Assembly: GCA_001600875.1 (NCBI GenBank)
Contig: BCLD01000006.1
Coordinates: 883,017-947,016 of the forward strand
Length of the DNA stretch: 64,000 bases
From: Solicoccozyma terricola
Taxonomy: Eukaryota; Basidiomycota; Tremellomycetes; Filobasidiales; Piskurozymaceae
Reading direction: 5' to 3'
The notes under the pieces are model-generated. The model worked only from the letters and a program-made list of their open reading frames with translations, was not told where the DNA came from and did not search any database. The position numbers were made by a program, and so were the translations under genes. This document shows, one piece after another, positions 1 through 11,850 of the stretch (position 1 is its first letter; the number at the start of each line of letters is the position of its first letter).

Positions 1-1862
1 AATTTTGGGATGGCTAGCTGGAAGGTTGGCCGAGCCTGATTGAGCCGTGGTCATCTTGATTGGCGCGGCGACTGGCTTGACACTCTGTAAATCTAACTCG
101 GTGGCAAAGGCGTGTATCCGAGAGTTGTGAAGCTTGGAATGACTTGTTGATTTCGAAACTTCGGTTTGAGATCCCACGAGTGCAAGCCTTGTTCTTTTCC
201 GGCGGCCACTCGATGATGGAGCGTCTTCATCATTCTGGGCGACAATGACCTCGTCGATCATCGTAGTCGGGATTTGCGGCGGATCTCGTTCATCTGACTG
301 TCTCTTGCGTGAAACATCCGATTTACCAACAACCACCGAGTTCATCAGATCATCTACCAATCCTCCCACGTCACCGACTCTTTTATCCTTTCCAACACCG
401 GCGCCCACTTTCCGAATGACAGCTTGTTGTAAAACGTCGTCGGTTGTTAGATTCAAATCGAATGGCTTGATTTCTAGATTAAGCAACGCATCTTGCGCAT
501 TTTCTGCCTCTTGCGCTCTAGCTAATCTCACTCTCTCAGTCTCCTCAGCTTCTCTCAACCTCGCTGCATCTAACGAAATGGGATTCATTCCTCATCAGCA
601 TCCAACATCATTTTCAGAATCGCAAAAGACAACATCCACTCACGTCTCTTCTCAATCTCACTCTCCACCTCATCCGGCCCTTTCCCACCTCGCAAATCCC
701 ATCTCTCCTCTCCCCACCTCGCTCGAAACTCTACGCAATCCCAAAACCAACCTTCCCAAACGACATGAACGTAATCTTCCGGTGGTTCTACTTGATGTAC
801 GCTCGATGTGTAAAGTGTTGGTTGTTGTGCTAGTGCCCATTTGACTTTAGGAGATTTTACAGTCTGGTTGTTGGCGACGATTAGATGAGTGCATGTTCGA
901 TCTAGCTTTCCAGAGTATTCTCCACCCAGAGAGACAACCAGGTTTCTTATTTCGTCTCGGCGAGCTGCTGGAAGGGGGAAAATGGGATGAATACGTGGGT
1001 AGTCAGCGAACGGCGAGCATTGTCTCGAGAGACGGGGATTACACACGCGGTTCAATACCTGATATCGCTACCTTCATATCCCTGAATGGCTGGATGTCAT
1101 ATTCCTCTATGCTCTGAGGTTCACGAGAGGGTTGATCGTCAGTGAGCTTTCCGGGGGTAGTGTGACTATATTCAAAGCCGTTCAAACTAACCTGTTGGAT
1201 ATTTAGATCTGCTCCTGATAGCCATTGCTTATGAATGTCTGTTATCCATTCTGGAGTCAAGACTGTTATACCGTATTGGATGGCAGTCTGCGTACCGATG
1301 GGTTTTTTGAGAGGAATTAGCTTCGATGATGTCGATTAACCCGTGATTCATCTTGAAATCACTAACAAGATACTTTCTACTTGTAAACTCTTCCGCGATT
1401 AAGACGTTTCCATCCATCGTTAAATTAACTTCAACATCTGCTCCCATCTGCTTTAATATTTTGATAAGTGATGCTTTCCTATCCGCTATCCCTGTAAAGC
1501 AAAAGATCATATTCCGTAATGGAGCCGTTGAAGATGAAGCAGTGAATGCTGCGGTATCCAGTTCTGAAAATATCGACAAATCCCTCTTAACTTTCAGCTT
1601 CTTTTTTGTTATGTCAACTATTACCACAACATTCACCTGGATCTGCATCCCGCTCTTCCCCCTCATCATCAACATACAACCGTCTGACCATCTCTCTATC
1701 CATCAAATTCTCCGGACTTTGACTTCGGTCTCGGGCTTTGCCTTTACCATGACGAGAACCTGCTGTGGAAGATTCTGCGATTCGAGAGGGAGCAGGACGG
1801 AGCTTGACGTTGGGGATTTTGAAGGAGAGGTGGCCACGACGAGAGCGGTTGGTGCTGGCCAT
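1..1862 (-). CDS. DPB11: BRCT-repeat checkpoint/replication scaffold, Dpb11/TopBP1/Rad4 family (3' part outside window)
   Basis: This is probably the phospho-binding BRCT scaffold that helps load replication factors and activates the ATR-type checkpoint in the nucleus. The chosen start, at 1862, gives MASTNRSRRGHLSFKIPNVK, a basic N-terminus. Exons near 1230-1620 encode a BRCT domain (MIFCFTGIADRK, then LTMDGNVLIAEEFTSRKYL, then TPEWITDIHKQW). Exons near 640-1130 encode a second one, with AISGI, then LVVSLGGEYSGKLDR, then CTHLIVANN, ending in the BRCT Trp region VWEGWFWDC. A charged segment and a basic KR-rich stretch (GRRKRTRLALVG) follow and stay open to position 1, so the C-terminus lies outside the window. 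At least four short introns are needed; one has donor GTGAGT near 630 and acceptor TTAG near 573. The tandem BRCT pair with this spacing fits Dpb11/Rad4/TopBP1 better than other BRCT families. The family call is firm and orthology is inferred. Confidence 0.8.
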
Positions 1863-2353
1863 GGTGATGGGGTGGACGATGTGATTGCAGGGAGGGACGG
1901 ATACGCGACTATGAGAGTTGGGATGAACGCGATGAGAGCAGCATGACACGTCATCAGTTGCAACGGGTGGCGGGTGGCGAGGGTGGCGAGGGTGGCGACC
2001 ATCGCACCCTCCTCCATGTATATCCATCGCCCGCCCACGTCTTCCCCCCCTCCATCCTCCCGTATCGCACAGCTGTGTCTCTTGCGTCCTGTAAAAACCC
2101 CGTATGTTTCAATGCGTTCCTCCCTGACGTCGCTTTCCTCTTTGCTCGCTAGGCGGTGGTGGTGACTGCTTTGAGGACTTGTCCGGTCACTGAATTCGAC
2201 TAACAGGTAGTGAAAAGCGGCAGTCCCCATGCAGGTCCTGAGAGCATTAAATTGACTTCGACTAATAACAGCGCTAAAGAGTGAGATCGCCACTATATAT
2301 TCATAAGTCGATTCTTCCCATCCTCAACTCAATATCACTCGAAACTCGCTACC

Positions 2354-3490
2354 ATGTCTGTCCCGGGCACTCCCATCAAAATCCCAATTTCATCCCTAAG
2401 AACGGGCGAGCTACCTCTGTCACCTCCAATGGAGTATACTGCTACGTTCCAACAACTACCAGTACCTCGTAAATGCAAACACAAGCAAAGAGGTAAAGGT
2501 AAATACCGTCCTTCCTCATACAACAGAACCCTACCCCAACATCCCCATAGCGATGAGTCCGAGTCATCTGAAATCAACGACGTCATTCATTCTCTTACTC
2601 TTGGAAATCGCATAACACTTCCTTCCACGCCTCCCGAGGAGAGTATGATTACAACCACACTTTCAGATCGAGCATTGGGTAAAAATCATTCCAAGTGTCA
2701 TCTGAATTGCAGAGTAAGAAGAGGTCTGTTAATGGACAGTAGACTTTGTGGGGAGCTCAGGGAAGGTCAGTGAATCGGTTGAGAAGTGTCTATCTGTTTA
2801 TAAAGTCGACTGAGGGAGGTCGTTGGAGAGGCTACAGTTCCATTTCGGGTACATATGAATGACGCCCTATTCGATAAAGGCAGGGCGTTAGCTTCGTTCA
2901 ATGCTAGTTTCTTAGTGAGTGTCTGATTCTATTTCCATTGTAGATTAAGGAGCTCCGCTGACTTTTAGTGGACATATCGTTCAGGTGCACGTTCATCGTG
3001 ATCCCGTTACAGAATCCTCTTTTGTAGTGGCTCACGAACTGGTCAGACAGTTCTTACCATCGTTCGTTGGTAATATCGGACAGAGTCAGTGCAGTGTATA
3101 CCAGCCTGAGGGATGAGAGGAAAATTTATGAGGAAAATTTATCACAGAATTGCACTCTATCTCTTCCCTTAATCATGCGTATGGTAGAGGAAGTCCTCAT
3201 GCACCCAACGGCCAAGTACGCGTGAACGACAACCTGTGGCGGTGAGTGACTACCTAGTCCTCTCATCTAGGATTTATTTCACCCTATTAAGGTGTCCTCC
3301 CGAAACAGACGCTGGCTAGGTTGTCCTCAAGCTTTACAAGGGCAACGAGCTGATCCGACGTTTGAGAGAACGCGAATTTGGTTGATTGATGGATGGGCAG
3401 AAGTGTTGTTTGGAGCTGAGGTGAGTTCCGAATCGCGTTTCGGGGAAAAGACTCGATGCTGAATATGCTCAGTTGGTTATGGGATCTTAG
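2354..3490 (+). CDS. Hypothetical multi-exon protein (about 270 aa)
   Basis: I do not recognise this protein. A consistent six-exon model exists: 2354-2765, 2838-2914, 2985-3084, 3148-3241, 3309-3420 and 3473-3490. Its donors are GTCAGT or GTGAGT and the phases match at every junction. The first exon encodes a Ser/Pro-rich segment (MSVPGTPIKIPISSLRTGEL) with a basic patch KCKHKQRGKGKYR. Later exons look well conserved in style, for example VVAHELVRQFLPSFVG and RIWLIDGWAEVLFGAE, and suggest a small folded C-terminal domain. No signal peptide or membrane segment is evident. The last exon is only five codons plus stop and is the weakest part. Coding-like sequence near 3590-3635 (PPVISSKGKQRAT, then stop) could be an alternative 3' end. 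The gene is convergent with the WD40 gene that ends at 3709. Confidence 0.6.
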
Positions 3491-3708
3491 TGTGAGCCGG
3501 TGAGTGTCCCATAAGCCGATTTTCTTTTTGGCCCGCAAGTACAGCTGCTAAGGCGATGACCGGTGCGCCTGTCATAGGATGAATCAACGATCGCGCCACC
3601 GGTCATCTCATCCAAGGGGAAACAGAGGGCGACGTGAAAGAACATCATCAAGACGTATCGATAATCATGTTGTATATATCACGAGAATCATGCAGACTGG
3701 ACTCAACA

Positions 3709-6426
3709 TCACTGAACACGACACTCCGTATCTTCGTCGTCGTCGTCACCCATCGCAGTAATCTCAATTCCCTCACCAACTGCGGCGTTTCCACCCAAGA
3801 TCCTGAAGTAGTCCCTTAGAAGCGCCCCACGTCTGAACCCTAGGAATCGATGGTGAGGATCGGACTTGTTGGCCTTGATGATCTGTTCAGCGCGATCGAT
3901 GCGTCGGTGTGTCGGGTCATTGGGATGGGCTTGAGGTGAAAATATTTTTACGGTAGAGTCGATTCCGCTACAAGCGATGAGGGGTAGCGATGGATGCTGT
4001 TCGACAACTAGAGTATATGGTTGTTGTCAGGTGGTTGTCAGGATAGCCAAGACTGCTGGACGTGAACTCACCATTCACGACCTGACCATCGCCTTCCCAA
4101 ATACCCTCCAACTTACCCGTGAGCTTGTCCCACACGAACCAATTGCCGTCGTCCGACCCAGAACAGACCTTGTCTGAACGAACACCTAAGAATGTTACTG
4201 CGAATTGGATTATACCGCTTCAGTGCATGCCAGATAAGAACTGTTATGACCAGCTTACCATCTTTGACCGTCTGTACGTTCCTTGCCCCCGTATACTTCA
4301 TTCTCGGATAGACGTATGGGACCGAGGGATAGACATCGAGCTCATCAGATGCTGGGTATAGTCCCGTGTCCTCCATCTCATCGTCATCGTCATCGTCATC
4401 GTCATCACCATCTTCGTCGTCCTCATCACCGAGCAGCTCGAGCTCGCGACGCGCAGCTCGTGTCATCAGTCTTTCCAGGCCAGACATATTCGAGTCATCG
4501 TCCTCCCAATCATTTTCGATATCAGCGTCCTGACCAGCTTCAGGAGGGGGTTCTTCTGGTGTTGACCTCATAATCGTTGAGGAAGACGGCACGGTGTCGT
4601 TGTTCTGCACATGTTCCGTATCGACATGGCCATTGCTCTCATGCGCAGATCGCATCTTTGGCGTCTCCAAGGATGGCTCAGGCTGAGGAAGATTGACCCG
4701 CGAAGGACCCGCAACGTTCCTTTCGGTTTCCGAGAGCTGATGCTCCAGACCCCTTCCACTGTCATGAGGCGGTGAATGAGGCGAGACTGGCCCGGCTACC
4801 GGCGTACGAACGGTCCAGCGGGGTGCTTCTTCCTCGGGATAACAACTCATCGGCTGATCGTCATTATGGTGTCCATTTATCAAAGGAGGGCTCATTCTGC
4901 GAATCTCCGACCCGGTTCCAGGAGAACCTCCGCGAGACGAGGCAACATCCCAAGACCCTTCCGCTACAGTTTCAAGGCGAGGTGTCGAGGTTCTCGCCCG
5001 TTTCCTGGTTGAAGGACTGAGTGTGGAACTACGGATTGTCCTTGCAGATGTTTCGGGAGGGGAGTCATGGATTGAGAAGAGGCCCACAGAGTGACCAGAG
5101 AAGGCTGTGACATTGTACACGAGCAATCAGACACCGGTGACCACTCATAGGGGGGACATGTACTCACAGACAATGAGCTATGCAGAGGTAAGTCACAAAT
5201 CGGTGACTGTCAGCCACTGTCATTGGCAACGGATGGTATCCTTGGAATCAAACTCACATCCTCTGAGACATTTTTGCTCATCTCCACAGCAGTAACATGC
5301 CTTACCGCTCCCAATCTTCTCCTCCTAGCCGTCGTCGGCGTAGGTGGACCTTCTCCTGCATCTTCCGGTTCCAACCCAAACCTTCGAACACACTGTACTT
5401 TCCCACCTTGATCTATCCACCTCCAATCCTTGATCTCCCACTCCTTTTTAGCTGCGCTGACCATACGACGATCTTGAAGATATGCAAAGGGTGATGTTCC
5501 AGCCACCGTGAAGAGGTAGGGTTGAAGTGGTGAGACGGAGAGTGTGTATAGGGAGATGTCACCGACTGTTTCCAGTAGTGGGGTGGGACAGTTTGAGCGA
5601 CATGTATGGGTCGTACGCAGATCGTGTTGTCGGACAGTGCCGTCTTCGGAAACTGAGAGGAAGACATCAGGGTTGTCCTGGTGGGGAATGATTAGTTTGT
5701 GGTTTATAACATTGCAGGAGATTTACAGCATAATCTCACCTCTACGGATATTCGCTTTACCCTATCCGTATGACATCTTAACACTTTCACTCTATGGTGC
5801 ATGCCTTAGTGGTGGCCTCCTTTGTTCGAAAAAGTACCAATACCCACCCTGGTCCGCTTCTCCCATCGAGCTCTCCATCCCCAGGACCACCATGTACCGT
5901 CCTCTCCAACCTCTCTACGTCGAATACCCTGATTTGAGAGTCCCCAGCAGCGGATACTATAGTCGGATGAGAAGCGTTGGGCAGGAATTTTGAGCTGAAG
6001 ATGTTGGCGCGATGTCCGGTGTTGATCACGTCGGATAGAGTCAAGGGGTGTGGAGTGGATGGCGTTGGAGGTGTGTTTGCATCGGGTATCCACATGCATA
6101 TCCTGTATCCATGAAACGTCAACATCTTCCTATTTCGTGTTCCATTTTTAATCTCGAAGAGCATACCTAGTATCATCACTGCCGGACAACATACAATCTC
6201 CCGAATCGCTCCAACACAATGCATTGACGCATCCAGTATGACCATAACTCTCACCATCACCGAGCTCCTGTGAGAAGTCAAGATGTTCCCAGATAGACGG
6301 GTTGCTTAGGATGTTGGTGCGATACTGCCGTGCTCGGGATGAGCCGGCTGCTGACCTCCCTAGGTGACGATTGTGTAACATGTCGATTCGAGCCGGACCT
6401 TCGGTAGGGTCATCACTACGAGACAT
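3709..6426 (-). CDS. WD40 protein of the DCAF6/DCAF8/WDTC1 type (CUL4-DDB1 substrate receptor-like)
   Basis: This is likely a WD40 substrate receptor for a CUL4-DDB1 ubiquitin ligase. The start at 6426 gives MSRSDDPTEGPARIDMLHNR. It is followed by GHTGCVNALCWSDSGDCM and LSGSDDT, the classic first blade. The next exons give INTGHRANIFSSKFLPNA and IVSAAGDSQIRVFDVER, the signature second blade of this family. A long acidic, Ser-rich insert encoded around 4300-5050, including a run of about ten Asp, splits the propeller. The C-terminal blades read SDKVCSGSDDGNWFVWDK and ACSGIDSTVKIFSPQ, as in DCAF8/WDTC1. The tail ends in an acidic GDDDDEDTE stretch. Six or more short introns are needed. DCAF identity follows from the family pattern; binding to DDB1 is not shown here. 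Confidence 0.8.
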
Positions 6427-6666
6427 GGTCAGACAAATGAACTGATGGTGACGATGGTGGTGATGGTGGTCATGGGATGGTGATGCTGATGATGCTGGGA
6501 ATGCATGAGCAGGGTGGACGACATACATTGCATGGTGAGTTGCATGTTGCATCCTCGGTGCCCCGCCTTTCTCTGGCCAATTCGCCACCGACAGGTCTTG
6601 TTCCTCGTCATCGACCCCACAGACCCCCGGGCACAGCCCACAACGCACAGTCTTCCCCCTCATCCC

Positions 6667-7149
6667 TCAGCCCTTGGCAGCCGTCTCCTTCTTCCTCTTC
6701 TCCGCCGTGTACTCTTCTTGCATAGATGTTAATGCGAATCGTACCGTGTTGCTCAACGCTCGAATTCCAGCTGTGGGCTTCTCCTCCCTCAAATCCACCA
6801 GACACCTCAGGGCATTCCAAGAGGGTGCCAGAGGAGCAGGAACAGCATATGTGATAGTAGATCCGTTACCATGCTTCCACAAGGGCACAAGTTCATGTTT
6901 GATGAAAGAAATCGCATCAGGAGATGGTGCTGATGGGCCAAACTTTGGGTCCTCCTTCGGGGGGTCTGCCTTCGGTGGTTCCGGTACGATCCACTCGCGA
7001 GATGGAGGACCAATCTTGGGCATGGCTTCGGGTCCCTTGAGCCATGGATCAGTGATTTTGGGTGGAGCAGGCGGCACGGCACCTGGTGTTCCTGGAACGA
7101 CGGTGAACCACGCTGTTTGAGGTTGAATGATGAAGAAAGGTGCTTGCAT
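6667..7149 (-). CDS. Hypothetical protein, Pro-rich with basic C-terminal helix
   Basis: I do not recognise this protein. The open frame from an ATG at 7149 encodes about 160 residues, starting MQAPFFIIQPQTAWFTVVPG. A Pro/Lys-rich middle follows (PKITDPWLKGPEAMPKIGPP), and the protein ends in a helical, charged tail (TSMQEEYTAEKRKKETAAKG). The frame stays open upstream through the 81-nt homopolymer, where it would read poly-Gly, but no ATG-led reading across it is convincing. The real first exon could lie between 7343 and 7423, with the homopolymer inside an intron. The short hydrophobic aromatic N-terminus could be a membrane or targeting segment, but this is only inference. The gene starts about 275 bp downstream of the stop codon of the gene upstream of it on the same strand. 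Confidence 0.45.
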   Translation of the reverse strand: MQAPFFIIQPQTAWFTVVPGTPGAVPPAPPKITDPWLKGPEAMPKIGPPSREWIVPEPPKADPPKEDPKFGPSAPSPDAISFIKHELVPLWKHGNGSTITYAVPAPLAPSWNALRCLVDLREEKPTAGIRALSNTVRFALTSMQEEYTAEKRKKETAAKG

Positions 7150-7260
7150 TGGAATTGTCGTTTGGATGGTGATGTTGTTGGAATGGTCATAAAAAGTGCC
7201 ACCGTCGGTAGTATATGTGAATATGGAACTCCATCTAGCACGATGCAGCACGAGGTGATC

Positions 7261-7261
<1 letters not shown>

Positions 7262-7342
<81 letters not shown>
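7262..7342. repeat. C81 homopolymer (poly-G on the minus strand)
   Basis: Eighty-one consecutive C residues follow GATCA. The run lies just upstream of, or in a first intron of, the small unknown gene on the minus strand. Homopolymers this long are rare in assembled genomes, so the true length may differ, for example through polymerase slippage or assembly padding. Confidence 0.9.
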
Positions 7343-7423
7343 ACACATGCACCAAGCACATAAAGAGCACAAGTCGGCACAATCAAGAACCCCTCCAAGC
7401 CGACACCATCGGATTTAACTACA

Positions 7424-10400
7424 TCATCTTGTCAACCAATCCTTCATCCTAGTTCCCCAACTCATGCCTTCAGCGCGACCCATTACTTTACTGCCTTGCT
7501 GTTGCGTCGAGGCTTTCGACTCCTCCGTCCTATTGGTCCGAACTCGAGCCTTCGCGTTTGTCGTTGATCTCCTCGCTTGCATGTTGATTGATTGATTCAT
7601 GCCGCCTAAACCACTGCGTGGTAGCCCACTGAAGCCATATCGCTGTCTAGTGGTCTTATTGCGTGGTTGGTTATTTCTATCTGGTCGTCTTCGGTATTTT
7701 GAATATTGCTCGCTCCACTTGGGTGCACGATTTACGCCGGTTCGATTTCGATTGGTATCTCTACGTCTGGTGCGTGGGAATCCTACGTTGGGTTTGTCAT
7801 AAAGAGGAGCAGATAGCGTCCGACTACATGTGGGTTGATACGGGTCAGCATCTGTGAGTAGGGGGAGCATATCGTGATAAACGTACCCTCCATACGCATC
7901 TCTCGGTCGAGGTTCTCGATATGCCTGTCGCGATCGCATACCACTCAGACCGTACATACTCATCGGTCGACGAGTACGAGGTCGACGTCCATATTCATCA
8001 TCCCGAGGACGGGGCGACCAAAAAGACGTCCGATTTCGGCTGGTGGACGTCGGTTGTTCTTTGGCAAAGATTGCAGCCTGGGAGGCTGACGTGGTCGTCG
8101 TGTAGAACGTTGGTTGTTCTGTGGTGGAGACACTTCGTACTCGGTCTCGTCATGCGGGAAACCAGGCATTGGCCGACCGATGCGTCCGGATCGCTGCTTT
8201 GGGGTTTGAGCTTTCCATGCACCTACCTGCGGCCGTGGCGGACCTAGTTGCTGATTCCACGTCGGTCGAAGTTGAGAAGGATAAGGTCCTGGACCATATT
8301 CTCCTCTCGTAGTTGTGGGCCTTGACATATTCGTTGGCATTTGACCAACTCGAGGTCCCATCCTGGGTTGCGGGAACGAGTCATAGTCTTCGTAGTCGTC
8401 GTCATGGTCGGGTTGCAACCTCGACTGGGGTCCGAGCTCGGGAAGACTGATCGGTAGTCTTAGGGCCGATGGCATGGGGTGTGGTGGTAGAGATTGGCGA
8501 GGTCGAGGTCTACCCCCAAAAAATCCAAGAGGAGGAGGGGGAGCAGGCTGATTCATTGTTCCCCTCTGCTGAGACGGCAGAGTCAGTGGGCTGTCCATGG
8601 GATCGCCATATGGTGAGAGAGCTGGTGAGTCGTCATAGCGACTTTCGTAGGGGTCTCGCAGCTGATTCTCCTGCATCGCAGATGGTGGCGTCGGCTGGCG
8701 TGTGAATACTGACGGCCGCTGTTGCAATGGTGGAGCGTCGCGACGCCATGGTCGGACCAGTTCAGGGGGTGGTTGGCGCTGGCGCATCTGCTGGGCAAGT
8801 TGTGGGGGTACCGGCATGTCCTCCTCGTCATCGATCCACTCCCCATCCGCATCCATCCCTACGTTACGTCGATTCTGCAGAGATGGATGCCTTCGCATTT
8901 CTGAATCCTGATCGTTGCGGCGCAGGAAAGGACGAAGCGAGGGATTCTTGGCAAGATCGTCGACGACGTTCAATCGTTGCTGTGGTGGCGGACGCCTGTA
9001 TTGCACGTCTGGTTCCCGAAATACCTCAGAGATCCGTTTCCACACGCTTGGTTTTTGCAGGGGAGCTGCGCTATAAGCCCATTGCCTGGATTCTGGTTGA
9101 GCATAGGCGTACTTTTGTGCGACAGCCGGTTCGAACGTCGTTGATGCCAGGGACGGCAGCGACTCTTCAAAAGTTCTTGCACTCGGAGCTTGTCGAGGGA
9201 TCGGTCTGCCGGCAGACTGCCGAAAGGGGGTATTGCGTGCAAGTGGAGGTCGAGAAGGCAAAGTAGCTGATCTAAGTAGTGCCGTGTCTCTTTCGTCCTC
9301 AAGGAAAGGAATGTCCGCGTAGTTGGTGATATCGATGGGTACCTGAGTAACTGCCACCCTTATCCGAGGTTTTGGCATGAGAAGCGATCGTGCCCTTGCC
9401 AACCCGGTAAGATTGGCATTCGTTGGCGGTGCAGAAACGTGCGGAACGCCAGGACGATGATACTGCTTCGCTTCCTCGCCTTGCCTTGAGTCAGATTCTA
9501 CTGAATCTGGCAGAGGAGGGAGGGACCGGTCGAGGGATTTATCACGTTGGAAGTTTGACCGGTGCGAATTCTGAATTGAAGGAGGCTGCGTAGACGCTTG
9601 TTGAGATACTAGGGTACTTGATGTAGGAGGAATCTCCTGAGGTCTAACCGCCGACAAGACTTGCGTCGTTGATTTTTCACGCACTCTCAACGGAGCCGAG
9701 TCAAGTTTCTCCTTGCTAGAGACAGGACTAATCTGATCACGCGGAATCTTTAAAGGAGCGGCAGTCGGCGCCTTCAACGTTGATCCACTCGATGATTGCC
9801 GACCATTCGTGCTTCCCTGTATCGTCGCCGACTTTGAAACCGGTCTCATCCCCAGATGCTCAGTCCGCCGCTCAGTGAAAGGTCCGGTCAACAGCGCTCT
9901 ATTCACAGTCGCAGTGCTCACATCCGAGATCACACTTGGCGGCAGAGGAATAGCATGAGGGTTTGTCGTCGAATTTGCCAATGTCGTACTATGTCTAGCC
10001 CTAGCACTCATTGGTTGAACAACCGCTGATGAAGGTGGCTTCGAAATCACGATGACGGTTTCGGGTTCTGGGTAACGTTTTCGTGGAACACGAGAGAGTA
10101 TCGGATCCAAAATGACGACAGAGGTTCTCCTACTTCCCCTTGAATGATGGTCCTCTATTTTGATCGTGTTGGTACTCTGCTTGATTGCTTTTTCAGATCC
10201 AACAGCCGATGTAGGTGTCATGGATCTCGGAGGAACTTGCGATGCGGTATTGGTTTTCGGCGGATCAGGGACATGTCGATTTATCGAATCGTGGACATTG
10301 AGATGATTGTTGGATGTTGTAGGACGGAGAGCAGGTCTGAGAGTGGTCATTGACGGTCTTCGAGAGGGTACAGGGGAATGGGACTGGTATTCGCGGGCAA

Positions 10401-11222
10401 GGACGGAGGTAGATACGTCAGTTCTCAGTCTTTTATGGTCAAGGAACGGTGTTTTTGCCACCCTGGGTTAATGCCATTCCCAATTTCTTGCTTCAGAATG
10501 GCAGAGGAAGCACCTTGCAATCGATCACGATGTAACCCTCTCTGCTTCACTCGGCGTAAACTGCCTACGTGGGTAATAGAATCTCCAAGTGTTCACCACC
10601 TCGGGCAAACTTTCAAGCTCCTCCGTAGCTCCTTTGGACCCGAATGCGGTCCACGGTGACGAAAAACGACACCAAACCCTCCCCCCCCATCTTATCCCCC
10701 ACTTCTTCCAAACCGCATCGAAGCAGCATGAGGAAACTCCCCCCAAACAAAGAAAAACTCACTCCTACACCATCATCAAGCATATTCCCTCTTAACGCCT
10801 TCAACTCGGCTGTACTCAGACCTTTCGATCGGGTTTCAACTGGAATGTGGTGTGAGTGAGACGTTGGTATTGATTGACGTTGCGCGTGGTGATCTCCATC
10901 CGTAGGGTCGGGTGAATGGGAGTCTAGGTTACTTTTTTGTCTAGGTAACTGACCAACGGCGATATCATTACCATCACCATCGAGATCAATCGTATCATCC
11001 ATTTCCCTCCCTATGAAACTGCTCGGTGACTCTCGTACTGAAATCGACTCTCTTGGGTATATAGTATGAACAGCTGAATGGAGTGAGCCATGAGATTTTG
11101 AGGGTGGGAGTGGGGGTGGGACATTGGATGATGTGACGGGGTGGTGGGGTGGTTGATTGATGGGATGGCGGTTAGGAGGATGATTGGGTGATTGTGGTGC
11201 TGGACGTCGTGCCGGACGTGGA

Positions 11223-11253
<31 letters not shown>

Positions 11254-11593
11254 GTGGTGGTGGGATCGATGATGGTATCAAGTTCGGATTGATAACCACA
11301 CCATCCACCGTTCTCCCGCTCTTCATCAACCCAACACCCGCCTGTGACACACTCTCACCAGGAACCAACGTCTCCTCTTCCACACCCCTACTTCCTCTCC
11401 TACGAGACACCACACTCTGCGTCCCAGCTACTGTCCCAACTACTGTACCAGGTCCAATACCATACGTCCATGTGTTTATCCTGTTGTACCATCTTCGATT
11501 GAGGGATACTTCGGAGGGTGAGACTGTGTACTGGGATATGATCGATGGTTGGTGGGTTGGCGATGAGGTAGGATTGGGAGGAGGGATTGCCAT
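7424..11593 (-). CDS. Long intrinsically disordered Pro/Ser/Arg-rich protein (one gene, possibly two)
   Basis: I do not recognise this protein. The proposed start at 11593 gives MAIPPPNPTSSPTHQPS. A poly-Pro run is encoded by GGC/GGT triplets at 11221-11262, and exon 1 ends DDGVG at a GTGAGT donor near 10770. Exon 2 encodes VVNTWRFYYPRR and a frame that stops at 10525. A phase-2 donor GTTTAC near 10560 could instead splice to CCCAG near 10463, joining the 2.5-kb open frame 10461-7960. That frame has no ATG for its first 36 codons, which favours one gene. The 2.5-kb frame is disordered (QMRQRQPPPELVRPWRRDAP). Near 7960-8150 the coding style switches to another frame (SPRPRDDEYGRRPRTRRP) that runs to a stop at 7424, so an intron or a sequence frameshift is needed there. 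Motif-poor composition prevents a functional call. Confidence 0.5.
11221..11262. repeat. GGC/GGT triplet repeat coding for poly-proline
   Basis: A perfect run of GGC triplets followed by GGT triplets is read on the minus strand as about 14 consecutive prolines in the disordered protein. It probably varies in length between strains. Confidence 0.85.
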
Positions 11594-11850
11594 GGTGTAG
11601 TGGGTGGTGGGTTGTGGGTGGTGGTGATGGTGATGCTGCTGATGATGCTGCTGCTGCTGGATGAGATACACCATCCACATACCCCTACACGCTGTTCACT
11701 GCCTCTCCCGCTTTGGTCGCCACCTCCGAACGCCTTGTGCCCCGTCCGTCCGAAAAGCACCGGGTCAAAATAAATAAAATCGGGAATAATCATATCACAA
11801 CGATCGTATACTATGGATGGAATTGACCGTTGGAAATGCCTTCCCCGCCA

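Noticed and set aside
245..844. Plus-strand 199-residue open frame
   Set aside because: It is the antisense of the BRCT gene exons, which have clear domain matches.
6667..7398. Open frame with a poly-Gly stretch across the C81 tract
   Set aside because: It lacks an ATG before the tract (it starts at TTG), and the 27-Gly run is an artefact of reading the homopolymer. Only the part from the ATG at 7149 is kept.
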